The position numbers and the translations under genes are program-made. From the NCBI GenBank assembly GCA_943736015.1, contig OX031059.1:20702501-20766500 (forward strand): DNA of 64,000 nucleotides, written 5' to 3'. The notes below the pieces were generated by a model. It ran no database searches and was not told where the DNA came from. It worked only from the letters and a program-made list of their open reading frames with translations. This stretch comes from Tridacna crocea. Its lineage: Eukaryota; Mollusca; Bivalvia; Cardiida; Cardiidae. Positions 49,201-52,045 of this stretch are shown here, piece by piece (within the stretch, counting starts at the first letter, position 1; every line of letters begins with the position of its first letter).

Positions 49201-51198
49201 AAATACTAATATTTTCAGTTTCATAAACTAATGTTTATTCCTGGTGTTCAATGCTATTGGACGATTTTACTTTTTTTTACATAAAGTTATCTTATCTTCA
49301 GATGATCAAGGAGGTCGAATTTAAATTAAGTATTAAAGCTTTTAAGGGGAAAAACGTGTTAATTTTCACCAACAATAAAAAAAGAAATTAGTAAATATTA
49401 CGAGTAATTGTTGTTGTTGTTGTTATTTACTTGTTGAAATAATTTATAAGGCAATGAAGGGGAAAAGGATAATATCTGGATCTGTATTCACCACCGGTTC
49501 TTCAGAGTGTTCTTATAGATCTTTTAGAAAAAAGTAACACAACTCCTCATTTGCTGAACCATTTGGTTTAGCCAATCAGACGTTGTGTTTCTTTCAAATA
49601 AAAAAAAAGGATAAGAGTAAGAACTGAAATTGGGATGAATTAAAGGTCAAACATGAAATTTATAAGAATAATGAATGAACGAGTGTTGTTTTATGGTGCA
49701 TCGACAGCTATGATCATTTAGCGCACATCTCTGTGTTAAAAGATAATAAAACTGGAGTCGTTTTAACTGAATAAAGTTTGAATACACTAATGACAAGAAA
49801 AGAATTGAATTAAGAAGTATGCATAAAAGGCATTATCGAGTTACAGGGCAATCCCTATATATACAAAAGTTTTAAATTATAAGAACTGAATTAAGAAGTA
49901 TGCATAAAGGGTATTTTTGAGTTACAGGGCAGTGCCTATAAAAAGGTTTGAAGTCAATGTTTGGTTGATAAAAAGACGTTTTGAAATGAAAAGGAAATAT
50001 GTATCACTTATAATGTGCATAAAATATGATATTAAGTGGCTGGGCAATCCCTGCCTACTCAACAGTTTTAGATTAAAAGGTAAGACTGATAATATTGCTT
50101 TTTCTTGGAAATGACGTTAAAACTGGTAAAGATTGTGAAGCCTCCAATGGGATCAATATACTCCCATTAAAGAGGTCCTGTCTCCTATGAGATAAGATGC
50201 CCCCAAGAGGGCTAATCCTCCCATTAAGGAGATGCAAACTGAATATAAAAGAAGTAAAGAATGTTGTAAAAAGATGGGTAAATATCACAGCTTATTGTAA
50301 ATGCCAATCTCCTTTATGAAAGCGGTAATAGATTCAACGCTGACAGAATCAAAAAGATTCTTCAAACTATCGATGTTGAAATACTTTGAACGAACTGGCT
50401 GAATGTCAACGCAAACTAATAGAATATGTTTTACTGAACAGGTTGCATTGCATGGTATACATTCAGGGGCATCATCTGTGGTCAAGAGCCAGGAATGTGT
50501 GATGCGTGACTGGCCAATTTGAAGCCGTGCAATAATCACTTCATCTCGACGAACGGACTTGTAAACGGGGTACCATTCACCAAGGGATGGTTTAACTGAA
50601 TACAGTTTATTGAAAACATCAGCATCCCACTGGGATTGCCAAGAAGACTGGATATGTGTTAAAACGGAGGATTTAAAATCAGTGTGTGGAACTTTAAAAT
50701 CTGAAATGGGAAGGTTAAGTGCAGATTTGGCAGACCTATCAGCATTTTCATTGCCTTTGATGCCTACATGACTTGGAAGCTACCAGAACACCAATCTATT
50801 CTTAGAAGGAATTTTATAAAAAGTAGATTAGAACCAACCTGATCAATAGAAAACGCATTTCTGTGATAATATTCTGTACTGTGACTTGGTTCTTCGTCAA
50901 CTAGACTGACATTACTTTGTTCATGGTCCGCGTCGTTAAGCTGACAAACAAACCCGTCTGGTTCGTAGTTTATGGACCTACAACGACTTGACTTCAGACA
51001 TTCGTACGCACATTGAATTACTTGTCGTTTGGTGGAAAACTCCTCAAAAACATGGCCAACAAGTCTTTTACCGGGATAAGATAAGTTTCCATTTATCATG
51101 AATTCATACACTTTAATATCTGTGTCACAAGATGTAAATATAATGTTGGATAAAATCACAAAAGAAACTCCTAATATCACCTTAGAAAATGTCTCCAT
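865..51198 (-). CDS. Large secreted PAN-EGF-TSP1-SRCR-TSP1(n)-fibrinogen-like protein, whole gene span (3' end off or unresolved)
   Basis: Thirty exons on the minus strand join in frame: signal peptide plus PAN-like domain, EGF-like, TSP1 x2, SRCR (two exons), TSP1 x22, and a fibrinogen-like CNTNAP-type domain (two exons). Splice sites were placed by eye from AG/GT borders and phase agreement. The first junction is phase 0 and all later ones are phase 1. Coding length in the window is 5395 nt. The signal peptide, the disulfide-rich modules and the absence of any membrane segment in the placed exons indicate a secreted or matrix protein. Most TSP1 units keep the WxxW tryptophan ladder (C-mannosylation motif) and the CxxTC motif used for O-fucosylation in this family. 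I infer an adhesion or recognition role. The general layout is like coadhesin- or hemicentin-like invertebrate proteins, but orthology is not established. The C-terminus and stop codon are not resolved. Confidence 0.85.
1401..1470. repeat. Tandem duplication, two copies of about 38 bp
   Basis: The unit (AGCTTTGATGGTAATAAGTT plus GAGTGARCTGT) occurs twice back to back in the intron between the two fibrinogen-like exons. The copies differ at very few positions. Confidence 0.8.
1562..1594. repeat. TATG microsatellite
   Basis: About eight TATG units with one interrupting GCATG lie in the intron between exons 29 and 30. Confidence 0.85.
1729..1875 (-). CDS. Exon 29: fibrinogen-like (CNTNAP-type) domain, first part
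   Basis: The acceptor is CTTTATAG|CTATTCAC and the donor is GTTATAC|GTATGT; 147 bp, phase 1-1. It contains IHCAEWASMG, DIDPDGEG, FGPVEVECDF and ALTVI, as in the start of fibrinogen-like domains of contactin-associated-like proteins (CxE...G...DPDG....PFxVxCD...TVI). Confidence 0.85.
1876..3038. other. Intron sequence, nothing recognised
   Basis: AT-rich start of the 9-kb intron. No exon with conserved cysteine or tryptophan spacing and no clear repeat was seen on either strand. Confidence 0.5.
3041..5936 (-). mobile_element. Decayed PIF-Harbinger-like DNA transposon with terminal inverted repeats
   Basis: The two ends match in inverted orientation for about 43 bp (outer part ATAGAGATTTCTAGCTTTTA, then CGGTTCACG and GACGGAGACG). 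TA lies directly outside both ends; a 3-bp target duplication typical of Harbinger could not be aligned cleanly. On the minus strand near 3260-3510 a frame reads EQFYSGH, HYYAIH, NIVDGHGTIR and GS, the pattern around the first catalytic Asp of DDE_Tnp_4 (Harbinger) transposases, interrupted by stops. Near 5750-5800 a frame reads DSDSEEVPTTRRR, like the N-terminal end of such proteins. The C-terminal catalytic part is missing. It lies in the intron between exons 28 and 29. Confidence 0.7.
4683..4935. mobile_element. Nested 250-bp mariner-like MITE
   Basis: Nearly perfect 29-nt terminal inverted repeats start TATACTCTCTCAAAAAAGAA and end at ACGCAACAT on both sides. TA borders suggest a Tc1/mariner-type target. 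It lies inside the Harbinger-like element, so it inserted later, and has no coding capacity. Confidence 0.8.
5937..6376. other. Intron between two transposons, nothing recognised
   Basis: A stretch of 440 bp separates the Harbinger-like copy from the 4.15-kb element. It contains a short AC run near 6301 and no coding or repeat signal that I recognise. Confidence 0.5.
7440..7648 (+). mobile_element. Diverged copy of palindromic TTAA MITE, family A
   Basis: This segment matches the right half of family A (TTTTCTACCCTTCACAAAAC, GTCTGCAAATGCTTT, TTTGGTAATGAGTTA). It accounts for the 106-codon ORF here, which is therefore not a gene. Confidence 0.65.
8934..9310. repeat. Tandem duplication of about 185 bp
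   Basis: Two adjacent copies begin GAGAAGGCAGTGCTATCAAC and end GATCTGTCCATGAGCACA. The second copy (from 9108) has gained a run of about 25 T (9140-9166). Both lie inside the 4.15-kb element. Confidence 0.9.
10531..10940. other. Intron end before exon 28 acceptor side, nothing recognised
   Basis: A stretch of 410 bp between the right end of the transposon and exon 28 with no recognised feature other than the splice donor of exon 28. Confidence 0.5.
10941..11117 (-). CDS. Exon 28: TSP1 repeat 24 (177 bp, last TSP1)
   Basis: The acceptor is CTGTTTTCAG|TACCTGG and the donor is CTAG|GTAGGT, phase 1-1. The unit reads VPGLWDAWSNWTLCSVTCGG, then NRTC, then an extended middle loop, ending TFNCLP. 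It is four residues longer than the array units. A 9-kb intron follows. Confidence 0.87.
11364..11528 (-). CDS. Exon 27: TSP1 repeat 23, last 165-bp unit
   Basis: The acceptor is AAATTTCAG|TCGACGG and the donor is CCAA|GTATGT; 165 bp. The unit reads VDGVWLDWEPWQECSTTCGG, ending KDPCPS. Longer ORFs in other frames overlap it and are shadows. Confidence 0.88.
11804..11848. repeat. Short inverted repeat in intron
   Basis: AACTTTTGATTGGCTA and its complement TAGCCAATCAAAAGTT face each other across about 12 nt, forming a 16-bp stem. Confidence 0.8.
12108..12243 (+). mobile_element. Remnant of palindromic MITE family A
   Basis: A diverged match: AAGAAGACTTTTGAAAACAC, then GGAGAAGGGGAAAT, GCATTTTCTTCTGTTCCCAT and GTTTTCTACCCTTTC. 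Confidence 0.5.
12393..12557 (-). CDS. Exon 26: TSP1 repeat 22
   Basis: The acceptor is CGTTTCAG|TGGACGG and the donor is CCAG|GTAACT; 165 bp. The unit reads VDGIFLEWSTWGECDVTCEG, ending THECPG; Trp1 is Phe. Confidence 0.9.
13142..13370 (-). mobile_element. Palindromic TTAA MITE, family A, full copy
   Basis: The copy runs from TTAACACTTTACCAAACGAC to TTTGGTAAAGGGTTAA. Its centre is GAAAATGCTGGTTACCAGCA within a longer near-perfect palindrome flanked by ACATTGTGGG and CCCATGATGT. TTAA borders both ends. It has no coding capacity. Confidence 0.85.
14040..14140. mobile_element. Probable remnant of palindromic MITE family A
   Basis: A diverged hairpin centre: GGAAAATGGGGAAAAATGTA, then ATGTTTTCAAAAGCTTTTCA, as in the right arm of family A. 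Confidence 0.4.
14471..14519. repeat. Short inverted repeat in intron
   Basis: GAGACGGTAAAATTTTCCAG pairs imperfectly with CTGGAAACTAATACCGTCTC across a 7-nt loop. Function unknown. Confidence 0.75.
14622..14786 (-). CDS. Exon 25: TSP1 repeat 21
   Basis: The acceptor is CTTTTTCAG|TTGATGG and the donor is CCTG|GTCAGA (GT present, weak consensus); 165 bp. The unit reads VDGVWMEWSEWEDCPVSCGG, ending THNCPG. Confidence 0.88.
15105..15560. mobile_element. Family F element interrupted by a family B MITE
   Basis: The left part reads GCAGTGTAGATTCAAGG to CACACTGTCCGATAAGCATA. Family F resumes after 15482 as ATAATAACGTTTGGGTTTCT. The family B copy at 15253-15482 sits between them, giving a clear order of insertion. 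Confidence 0.6.
15253..15482 (+). mobile_element. Palindromic TTAA MITE, family B, full copy
   Basis: It runs from TTAACCCTGTACCCCATAAG to GGAGTAAAGGGTTAA. The centre AATTGCTCGTCACGAGCAAT extends into a near-perfect palindrome of about 55 nt (AAAGGTG to CACCTTT and beyond). Confidence 0.85.
15733..15942 (+). mobile_element. Palindromic TTAA MITE, family B, second copy
   Basis: It runs from ATAACCCTTTACCCTATAAG to GGAGTAAAGGGTTAA with the same central hairpin. It lies 250 bp from the previous copy in the same orientation, with a slightly shortened left arm. Confidence 0.85.
16185..16412 (-). mobile_element. Palindromic TTAA MITE, family A
   Basis: It runs from TTAACTCTTTCCCAAACGAC to GTGTGGTAATGTGTTAA, with centre GAAAATGCTGGTTAGCAGCA. 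Confidence 0.85.
17195..17359 (-). CDS. Exon 24: TSP1 repeat 20
   Basis: The acceptor is CGTTTTTCAG|TGGACGG and the donor is CCCG|GTATAA; 165 bp. The unit reads VDGIWAPWSQWEECDVTCGG, ending DFPCPG. Confidence 0.9.
17724..17888 (-). CDS. Exon 23: TSP1 repeat 19 (two ladder Trp lost)
   Basis: The acceptor is CTAATGCAG|TCGACGG and the donor is CCAG|GTACGC; 165 bp. The unit reads VDGVLSEWSEFYECSVTCGG, ending TQNCPG. Trp1 is Leu and Trp3 is Phe, while the six cysteines and the CSVTC motif remain. It resembles its neighbour at 17195-17359 (TQWRNRTC and IQWRNRTC), suggesting local duplication. Confidence 0.87.
18040..18488. other. AT-rich intron with weak internal repetition
   Basis: Between 18090 and 18240 a loose unit (CAAATTG or CAACTTTA with AAAGTGTT) recurs several times. 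No exon is seen before the donor of exon 22. Confidence 0.4.
18489..18653 (-). CDS. Exon 22: TSP1 repeat 18
   Basis: The acceptor is CAATGCAG|TTGATGG and the donor is CCAA|GTAGGG; 165 bp. The unit reads VDGIWHEWSDWEQCSLTCGG, ending THFCPS. Confidence 0.9.
19135..19520 (-). repeat. Dispersed repeat family G, minus copy
   Basis: It shares with 40326-40690 and 54207-55322 the blocks GGCAGGGGACTTG, CCCCAATTCAATGA, GCGCCGCCATT and CAGAAATTTCTTTGCAGTAT (here inverted). Family unknown. Confidence 0.6.
19798..19962 (-). CDS. Exon 21: TSP1 repeat 17
   Basis: The acceptor is TATTTTACAG|TCGATGG and the donor is CCAA|GTAGGT; 165 bp. The unit reads VDGIWDEWQTWSVCNTTCGG, ending THECPS. Confidence 0.9.
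20609..20773 (-). CDS. Exon 20: TSP1 repeat 16
   Basis: The acceptor is ATACTTGCAG|TGGACGG and the donor is CCGA|GTAAGT; 165 bp. The unit reads VDGVWNPWTNWTECTHTCGT, ending THNCPS. Confidence 0.9.
21389..21553 (-). CDS. Exon 19: TSP1 repeat 15
   Basis: The acceptor is ATTTTTCAAG|TTGACGG and the donor is CCAG|GTAAGA; 165 bp. The unit reads VDGQWSLWTKWSMCNVTCGG, ending HECPG. Confidence 0.9.
21885..22825. repeat. Degenerate minisatellite, units of about 40 bp
   Basis: About twenty or more diverged units of the form ATTTAACCGNGGCAACAG, TTTACATTGTCACCATGCTC follow one another through the intron between exons 18 and 19. The repetition also creates short plus-strand ORFs (22551-22826) that are not supported as genes. 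Confidence 0.8.
23302..23466 (-). CDS. Exon 18: TSP1 repeat 14
   Basis: The acceptor is CCACAAAAG|TTGATGG (weak pyrimidine tract) and the donor is CCAG|GTATGT; 165 bp. The unit reads VDGVWSSWTEWDECPVTCGG, ending IYPCPG. Pro replaces Ser in the CSVTC motif. No convenient start codon lies in the frame, so simple ORF calling misses it. Confidence 0.87.
23810..24115. mobile_element. Family F element with internal duplication
   Basis: A block of about 65 bp (GATTCTAGTGAC, ATGRAAATTAGGACC, GGACACT) is repeated, followed by the family F hairpin (GATCTGCACTGTCCGATAAG, GAGATATTATTCCCCAAAAC). Confidence 0.6.
24828..24992 (-). CDS. Exon 17: TSP1 repeat 13
   Basis: The acceptor is TAAATTAG|TACACGG and the donor is CCAG|GTAATT; 165 bp. 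The unit reads VHGLWNPWVAWSECSTTCEN, ending IMCPG. His replaces the usual Asp after the split Val. Confidence 0.88.
25915..26012. mobile_element. Partial family F element
   Basis: A diverged copy ending CTTGGATCTGCACTATCCGC lies directly against the TTAA border of the family A MITE that follows. Confidence 0.45.
26013..26241 (+). mobile_element. Palindromic TTAA MITE, family A
   Basis: It runs from TTAACTCTTTACCACACAAT to TTTTGGTAATGAGTTAA, with a central hairpin around GGGAAAACGCTGGTAACCAG. Confidence 0.85.
26242..27631. other. Intron sequence, nothing recognised
   Basis: AT-rich, with a G-rich tract near 26603. Short ORFs here lack codon-like conservation or splice context. Confidence 0.4.
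27632..27796 (-). CDS. Exon 16: TSP1 repeat 12
   Basis: The acceptor is TTTGATTCAG|TTGATGG and the donor is CCAG|GTACCC; 165 bp. The unit reads VDGIYSEWSTWSVCSHTCGR, ending PSSCPG; Trp1 is replaced by Tyr. Confidence 0.9.
28385..28549 (-). CDS. Exon 15: TSP1 repeat 11
   Basis: The acceptor is ATAATTTAAG|TTGATGG and the donor is CCAA|GTAAGG; 165 bp. The unit reads VDGVWNPWTNWTDCTVTCNT, ending TDPCPS. It is close in sequence to the unit at 20609-20773 (both VDGVWNPWTNWT). Confidence 0.88.
28550..30230. other. Intron sequence, mostly unrecognised
   Basis: The stretch holds a diverged trace near 29390-29590 that resembles the right end of the TTAA MITEs (CAGACGACAAC, GGTCGTTAAAA), and a TATA-rich run at 29960-30040. 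Confidence 0.35.
30235..30516 (-). mobile_element. tRNA-derived SINE-like element
   Basis: On the minus strand, TTTGGCTCAGTGGTTATGG resembles a tRNA A box and AAAGGTTTGAATCC a B box about 60 nt later, followed by an unrelated body. No cloverleaf is preserved, so it is a SINE relic rather than a tRNA gene. Target duplications were not identified. Confidence 0.55.
31280..31444 (-). CDS. Exon 14: TSP1 repeat 10
   Basis: The acceptor is AATTTGTAG|TGGATGG and the donor is CCCA|GTAAGT; 165 bp. The unit reads VDGEWAPWQAWGACNVSCGG, ending EHNCPS. Confidence 0.9.
31445..32555. other. Intron sequence, nothing recognised
   Basis: 1.1 kb between exons 13 and 14. ORFs on both strands overlap each other and show no domain. 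Confidence 0.4.
32556..32720 (-). CDS. Exon 13: TSP1 repeat 9
   Basis: The acceptor is GATTTTCAG|TCGATGG and the donor is CCAG|GTACGT; 165 bp. The unit reads VDGVWDDWSSWNTCNASCGG, ending IACPG. Confidence 0.9.
32721..34173. other. Intron sequence, nothing recognised
   Basis: 1.45 kb between exons 12 and 13, AT-rich with no clear repeat or exon. Confidence 0.4.
34174..34338 (-). CDS. Exon 12: TSP1 repeat 8
   Basis: The acceptor is ATTGTAG|TCGATGG and the donor is CCAG|GTATGT; 165 bp. The unit reads VDGVWDSWQSWLSCNVTCGG, ending HPCPG. Confidence 0.88.
34679..34843 (-). CDS. Exon 11: TSP1 repeat 7
   Basis: The acceptor is ATTATTGTAG|TTGATGG and the donor is CCTG|GTTAGT; 165 bp. The unit reads VDGVFTDWSTWSDCSVTCAN, ending EECPG, with Trp1 replaced by Phe. 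The acceptor plus the first 13 or so exon bases are copied twice more in the upstream intron (34966 and 35100). Confidence 0.9.
34831..35215 (-). repeat. Triplicated intron end including a splice acceptor
   Basis: A unit of about 123-134 bp occurs three times, each containing CCATCAACTACAATAATAA, AGCATGGAAACG and CATCTTTAGACAGCAACATT. The first copy contains the true acceptor of exon 11 at 34843; the others place AG|TTGATGG at 34966 and 35100. Each later copy therefore carries a few exon bases but not the exon body. Confidence 0.88.
35737..35901 (-). CDS. Exon 10: TSP1 repeat 6
   Basis: The acceptor is AATGTTTAG|TTGACGG and the donor is CCAA|GTAAGG; 165 bp. The unit reads VDGTWNYWTEWDECSVSCGG, ending EHNCPS. 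Confidence 0.88.
35902..36535. other. Intron sequence, nothing recognised
   Basis: 634 bp between exons 9 and 10. A loose recurring block (TCAATATT, ATTATAATTTT) is seen at 35960-36260. Confidence 0.35.
36536..36700 (-). CDS. Exon 9: TSP1 repeat 5
   Basis: The acceptor is CTTATCTAAG|TTGATGG and the donor is CCAG|GTAAAT; 165 bp. The unit reads VDGVWGDWSTWTDCSHTCGY, ending AFSCPG. No ATG-started ORF covers it in the right frame. A palindromic MITE begins within about 20 bp of the acceptor. Confidence 0.88.
36716..36943 (-). mobile_element. Palindromic TTAA MITE, family B, next to exon 9 acceptor
   Basis: It contains AATTGCTCGTCACGAGCGAT and ends CTTATGGGGTGAAGCGTTAA, the reverse of the two family B copies near 15.3-15.9 kb. 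Its left end lies within about 20 bp of the exon 9 acceptor and has lost the TTAA. Confidence 0.8.
36951..37028. repeat. Near-perfect 78-nt palindrome, family H
   Basis: Arms of about 37 nt (GTCGGTTTA, then CCTCGTAACTACAGTTTG) fold back with almost no loop. It is shared with 44601-44686. Confidence 0.85.
37547..37711 (-). CDS. Exon 8: TSP1 repeat 4, first 165-bp unit
   Basis: The acceptor is CTTATCTAG|TCGATGG and the donor is CCAG|GTACGA. The unit begins VDGVWEDWSLWSECDVTCAN and ends MCPG. It is the first of twenty consecutive units of identical length. Confidence 0.92.
37975..38006. repeat. TAC microsatellite
   Basis: About ten TAC units with one CGA interruption, in the intron between exons 7 and 8. 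Confidence 0.85.
38205..38430. mobile_element. Family D element, degraded
   Basis: It holds CCATGCTCTGTAAAAAAGGG, GCTTAATGCATCTCCG, and further on GGCTGACATAGGTCGATACT and TTTGCAGATACATCAAACCC, matching the family D arms. Confidence 0.5.
38608..38825 (+). mobile_element. Palindromic TTAA MITE, family A, diverged
   Basis: It starts TTAATCCTTTACC, has the centre GAGAAAATGCTGGTAACCAG and ends near TTTGGTAAAGTG. Confidence 0.75.
40197..40285. mobile_element. Partial family C element
   Basis: It reads AATGGGCATTCGGACATTTG, then CTCTGCAGTCCGTGCAGGCT, matching one end of family C (fuller copy at 53596-53835). Confidence 0.55.
40326..40690 (+). repeat. Dispersed repeat family G, plus copy
   Basis: It reads TTATACTGCAAAGAAATTTC, CAACATCCAAAATGTCGGCG, ATTGAATTGGGGCACAC and GTACGGTCAGGTGGCAGGGG, in the same order as the copy at 54.2-55.3 kb. 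Confidence 0.65.
40745..40850. mobile_element. Family F element, partial
   Basis: A hairpin: GTAGATCAAGATCAGACTGC, then GTGCAGTCTGATTTCTTATC. Confidence 0.65.
41252..41350. mobile_element. Family D palindromic element
   Basis: A near-perfect hairpin: AAAAGTATCGATTCAGGTCA and GCCTGCGCAGTCCGCGCAGG, then the complementary arm ending CGATGCTTTTCG. Confidence 0.75.
41351..43153. other. Intron sequence, mostly unrecognised
   Basis: The stretch holds a family D end near 41950-42005 (ATGCATTAAGCCCCTTTTTT) and a family A trace near 42190. The 98-codon minus ORF at 42499-42795 has no recognisable domain. Confidence 0.4.
43154..43324 (-). CDS. Exon 7: TSP1 repeat 3 (171 bp)
   Basis: The acceptor is CACTTCTTAG|TTCGTGG and the donor is CCCAA|GTAAGT. 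The ladder is WSLWSSWGDCDVTCENG. The middle loop is proline-rich (HPPPNFGG). This is the first TSP1 unit after the SRCR domain; a 5.4-kb intron separates it from the uniform array. Confidence 0.88.
43386..43614 (-). mobile_element. Palindromic TTAA MITE, family A, full copy
   Basis: It runs from TTAACTCTTTCCCAAACGAC to GTGTGGTAAAAAGTTAA, with an almost perfect central palindrome of about 65 nt. It lies in the intron after the SRCR domain. Confidence 0.88.
43950..44135 (-). CDS. Exon 6: SRCR domain, C-terminal half
   Basis: The acceptor is CTTTTTGGTAG|ATTCGG and the donor is AGGG|GTAAAT; the exon has 186 bp and is phase 1-1. It reads SLFCDGTEKTIQAC, then EDCTLLGGIRCRG, the usual SRCR tail. 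Together the two halves hold six cysteines, as in group A SRCR domains. An Asn/Asp/Thr-rich insert (DSDPGNDTNNSDD) sits just after the intron. Confidence 0.83.
44309..44584 (+). mobile_element. tRNA-derived SINE with 11-bp target duplication
   Basis: The A-box-like TGGCTCAGCGGTGAGCG and B-box-like GTGAGTTCGATACCCGG are in tRNA order, followed by a body and the tail GGCGTTAAACCCCAATACAA with CAAC repeats. TCTTATATCAA at 44298-44308 and again at 44585-44595 is a perfect target-site duplication. It inserted opposite to the gene in the SRCR intron. Confidence 0.9.
44601..44686. repeat. Near-perfect palindrome, family H, second copy
   Basis: ATATCGTCGGTTTAC, then CCTCGTAACTACAGCTTGTA, folds onto its own complement. 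It matches 36951-37028 and lies directly beside the SINE target duplication. Confidence 0.85.
44817..44978 (-). CDS. Exon 5: SRCR domain, N-terminal half
   Basis: The acceptor is ATACTTAAAG|GTATACTG and the donor is ACAC|GTATGT; the exon has 162 bp and is phase 1-1. It contains GRIEIL, VCADERWGVNEMDIACKQIG and FEGAYT, matching the SRCR start (GRxEhh, VCxDxW, xxCxQLGF). It is completed by the exon at 43950-44135. Confidence 0.85.
45046..45312. mobile_element. Family E element
   Basis: It starts CACGCAAAAAGGGACCATCT, has a central hairpin around CAGACTGCGCAGATTGCGCA, and runs to GCGGGTCACAA. It matches 59478-59745 over its whole length. Confidence 0.75.
45486..45585. repeat. Tandem duplication of about 48 bp
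   Basis: ATAAAACTGAYAAAAATGCC and AATACGAAAYACAAAGACT occur twice in succession. Confidence 0.85.
45607..45774 (-). CDS. Exon 4: TSP1 repeat 2 (divergent, 168 bp)
   Basis: The acceptor is CTCCCTTAAG|GCTGG and the donor is GACG|GTGAGT; both ends are phase 1. The reading begins WEPWQEWEACSTENTCGRG and continues NRYRTC to GINCD. It has an extra residue in the first Cys loop (CSTENTC). Its ORF lacks an early start codon and is easy to miss. Confidence 0.8.
46094..46280 (-). other. Candidate alternative terminal exon of the TSP1 gene
   Basis: After a good acceptor (CTTATTTTTTTCAG) a frame of 62 codons opens in phase 1, the phase left by TSP1 repeat 1, and ends in TGA. It reads TPCFHANGKQAM and later HCPFYADVLVICNYN. 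If used, it would give a short secreted PAN-EGF-TSP1 form. There is no recognised domain, and a chance ORF is quite possible. Confidence 0.2.
47194..47300. mobile_element. Remnant of palindromic MITE family A
   Basis: A diverged match: TTTGGAAAACACATTCGAGA, then CTTTTCTACACCTTTAAAGA. Confidence 0.4.
47394..47573 (-). CDS. Exon 3: TSP1 repeat 1 (divergent, 180 bp)
   Basis: The acceptor is CATTTCAG|TGAATG and the donor is CCCC|GTAAGT; both ends are phase 1. The W-x-x-W ladder reads WGQWEEWGPC, followed by SVTCETG. Six cysteines are present. The middle loop is longer and unlike the later units, so this belongs to the older N-terminal set. Confidence 0.85.
47574..48886. other. Intron 2, nothing recognised beyond a T run
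   Basis: AT-rich 1.3 kb between the EGF and first TSP1 exons. It has a run of about 22 T near 48391 and a small inverted repeat around GGAGAGGTC/GACCTCTCC near 48113-48135. Confidence 0.5.
48887..49022 (-). CDS. Exon 2: EGF-like domain
   Basis: The acceptor is TTTTGTCACAG|GAA and the donor is CTAAAAA|GTAAGG. The exon has 136 bp and changes phase from 0 to 1. It holds six cysteines in EGF order (GPCAQDPCQNGARC, then YFCFCSDGWTGINCE), with the typical G-W-T-G-x-x-C ending. It lies between the PAN exon and the first TSP1 exon. No calcium-binding consensus is seen. Confidence 0.85.
49798..50095. repeat. Degenerate tandem repeat, about three units of 90 bp
   Basis: GAATTAAGAAGTATGCATAA, then GAGTTACAGGGCARTSCCTA, recurs at about 49803 and 49890, with a weaker third copy from about 50010. 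Confidence 0.7.
50115..50800 (-). mobile_element. 5'-truncated non-LTR retrotransposon (LINE), 3' end
   Basis: On the minus strand a frame reads PSHVGIKGNENADRSAKSAL, the end of an RNase H domain. It continues to RLQIGQSRITHSWLL and CIPCNATCSVKHILLVC, the zinc-knuckle-like tail of LINE ORF2 proteins, ending EIGIYNKL at 50288. A 3' UTR follows with CCTCTTTAATGGGAG-type repeats. An in-frame stop lies before the PSHVG motif. The truncated 5' end is about 40 bp downstream of the exon 1 donor, in the same strand as the gene. Confidence 0.8.
50839..51198 (-). CDS. Exon 1: signal peptide and PAN/apple-like domain
   Basis: This exon has 120 codons from the ATG at 51198 and ends phase 0 at GATCAG|GTTGGT. 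Residues 1-25 form a basic-then-hydrophobic signal peptide (METFSKVILGVSFVILSNII) with probable cleavage near TSC-DT. Residues from about 45 to 115 carry a PAN/apple-like pattern: CAYECLKSSRCRSINYEP followed by GFVCQL. The next exon starts in phase 0 at 49022. Reading past the donor reaches intron sequence and then a LINE remnant. The 5' UTR and promoter were not identified. Confidence 0.8.
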
Positions 51199-51550
51199 TC
51201 CTTACAGTTGAAGAACAGTTTTTCCGTTCAGTTTTACGAACCAATTTGTATACAAAAACACTCCAAGAATTTTGTAGAGAAGAAAAAGGTCTTGAACAGA
51301 AATGAATGACAGAATAATAGACGAGTAGAAAATAAGCGGTAAAGAAAGAAACACGGTAGATTTAATAACTTATCCACTATCTATAGTTACGATGTTGTAC
51401 CAGGTAAGACGTTCCGAAGTAAAACTGACACTGATACCAACGTTACAGGTAATCAGACAAGAGGACTATAAATATTTTATTGAGATGGAAAGTTAATTAA
51501 GATCTAGACCAAAGAATGTCCAGCGAATAATTCCGGCTAAATAATTGAAC
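51199..51550. other. Upstream region of the TSP1 gene, promoter not resolved
   Basis: About 350 bp before the start codon with no recognised repeat. No TATA box or CpG-rich tract could be assigned with confidence. Confidence 0.3.
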
Positions 51551-51574
51551 CGTACTCTGTGTAATGGATGGTTT

Positions 51575-51660
51575 ATTGCATCCACAAAAAGTATCGACCC
51601 AGGTAAGCCTGCGCAGTCCGCGCAGGCTTACCTGAGTGGACACTTTTTGCCATTGGTCAT
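51575..51660. mobile_element. Family D palindromic element
   Basis: A hairpin: AAGTATCGACCCAGGTAAGC and CTGCGCAGTCCGCGCAGGC, then the complementary arm ending ACACTTTTTG. Confidence 0.7.
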
Positions 51661-51814
51661 TTCTTGATGTCAAAGGATCAGTGCGCTTCATGGTACCCCC
51701 CAACCTGTCTTCTTAACTTTTCTGACGGATCCTAATACATGCAGGGAATGTTGCACACATTTCTTTTTTGAAAAATAGATGTTCAAATACAACAATAATA
51801 TATGGACTGAAACA

Positions 51815-52045
51815 CGCGAAAAGGGACATTCGGACAATTGCGTGAAGTGTTGGTCGGATTAGCCTGCGCAGTCCACGCAGGCTAATCCGAAAAGAGACTT
51901 TCCGTTCTATACATTTTTTTTGTTTTGCGCCAGCCTAATGTACCACAAAATCTAATGTAGTCGTAAAGTGCTGTCTCGGATTAGCATGTGCGGACTGCGC
52001 AGGTTTATCCGAGATGATATTTACGCAAATTTTCGAATCCCCTTT
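51815..52045. mobile_element. Family C MITE, full copy
   Basis: The ends are AGGGACATTCGGACAATTGC and TTTACGCAAATTTTCGAATC, inverted relative to each other. Inner hairpins are built on GATTAGCCTGCGCAGTCC. Confidence 0.7.
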
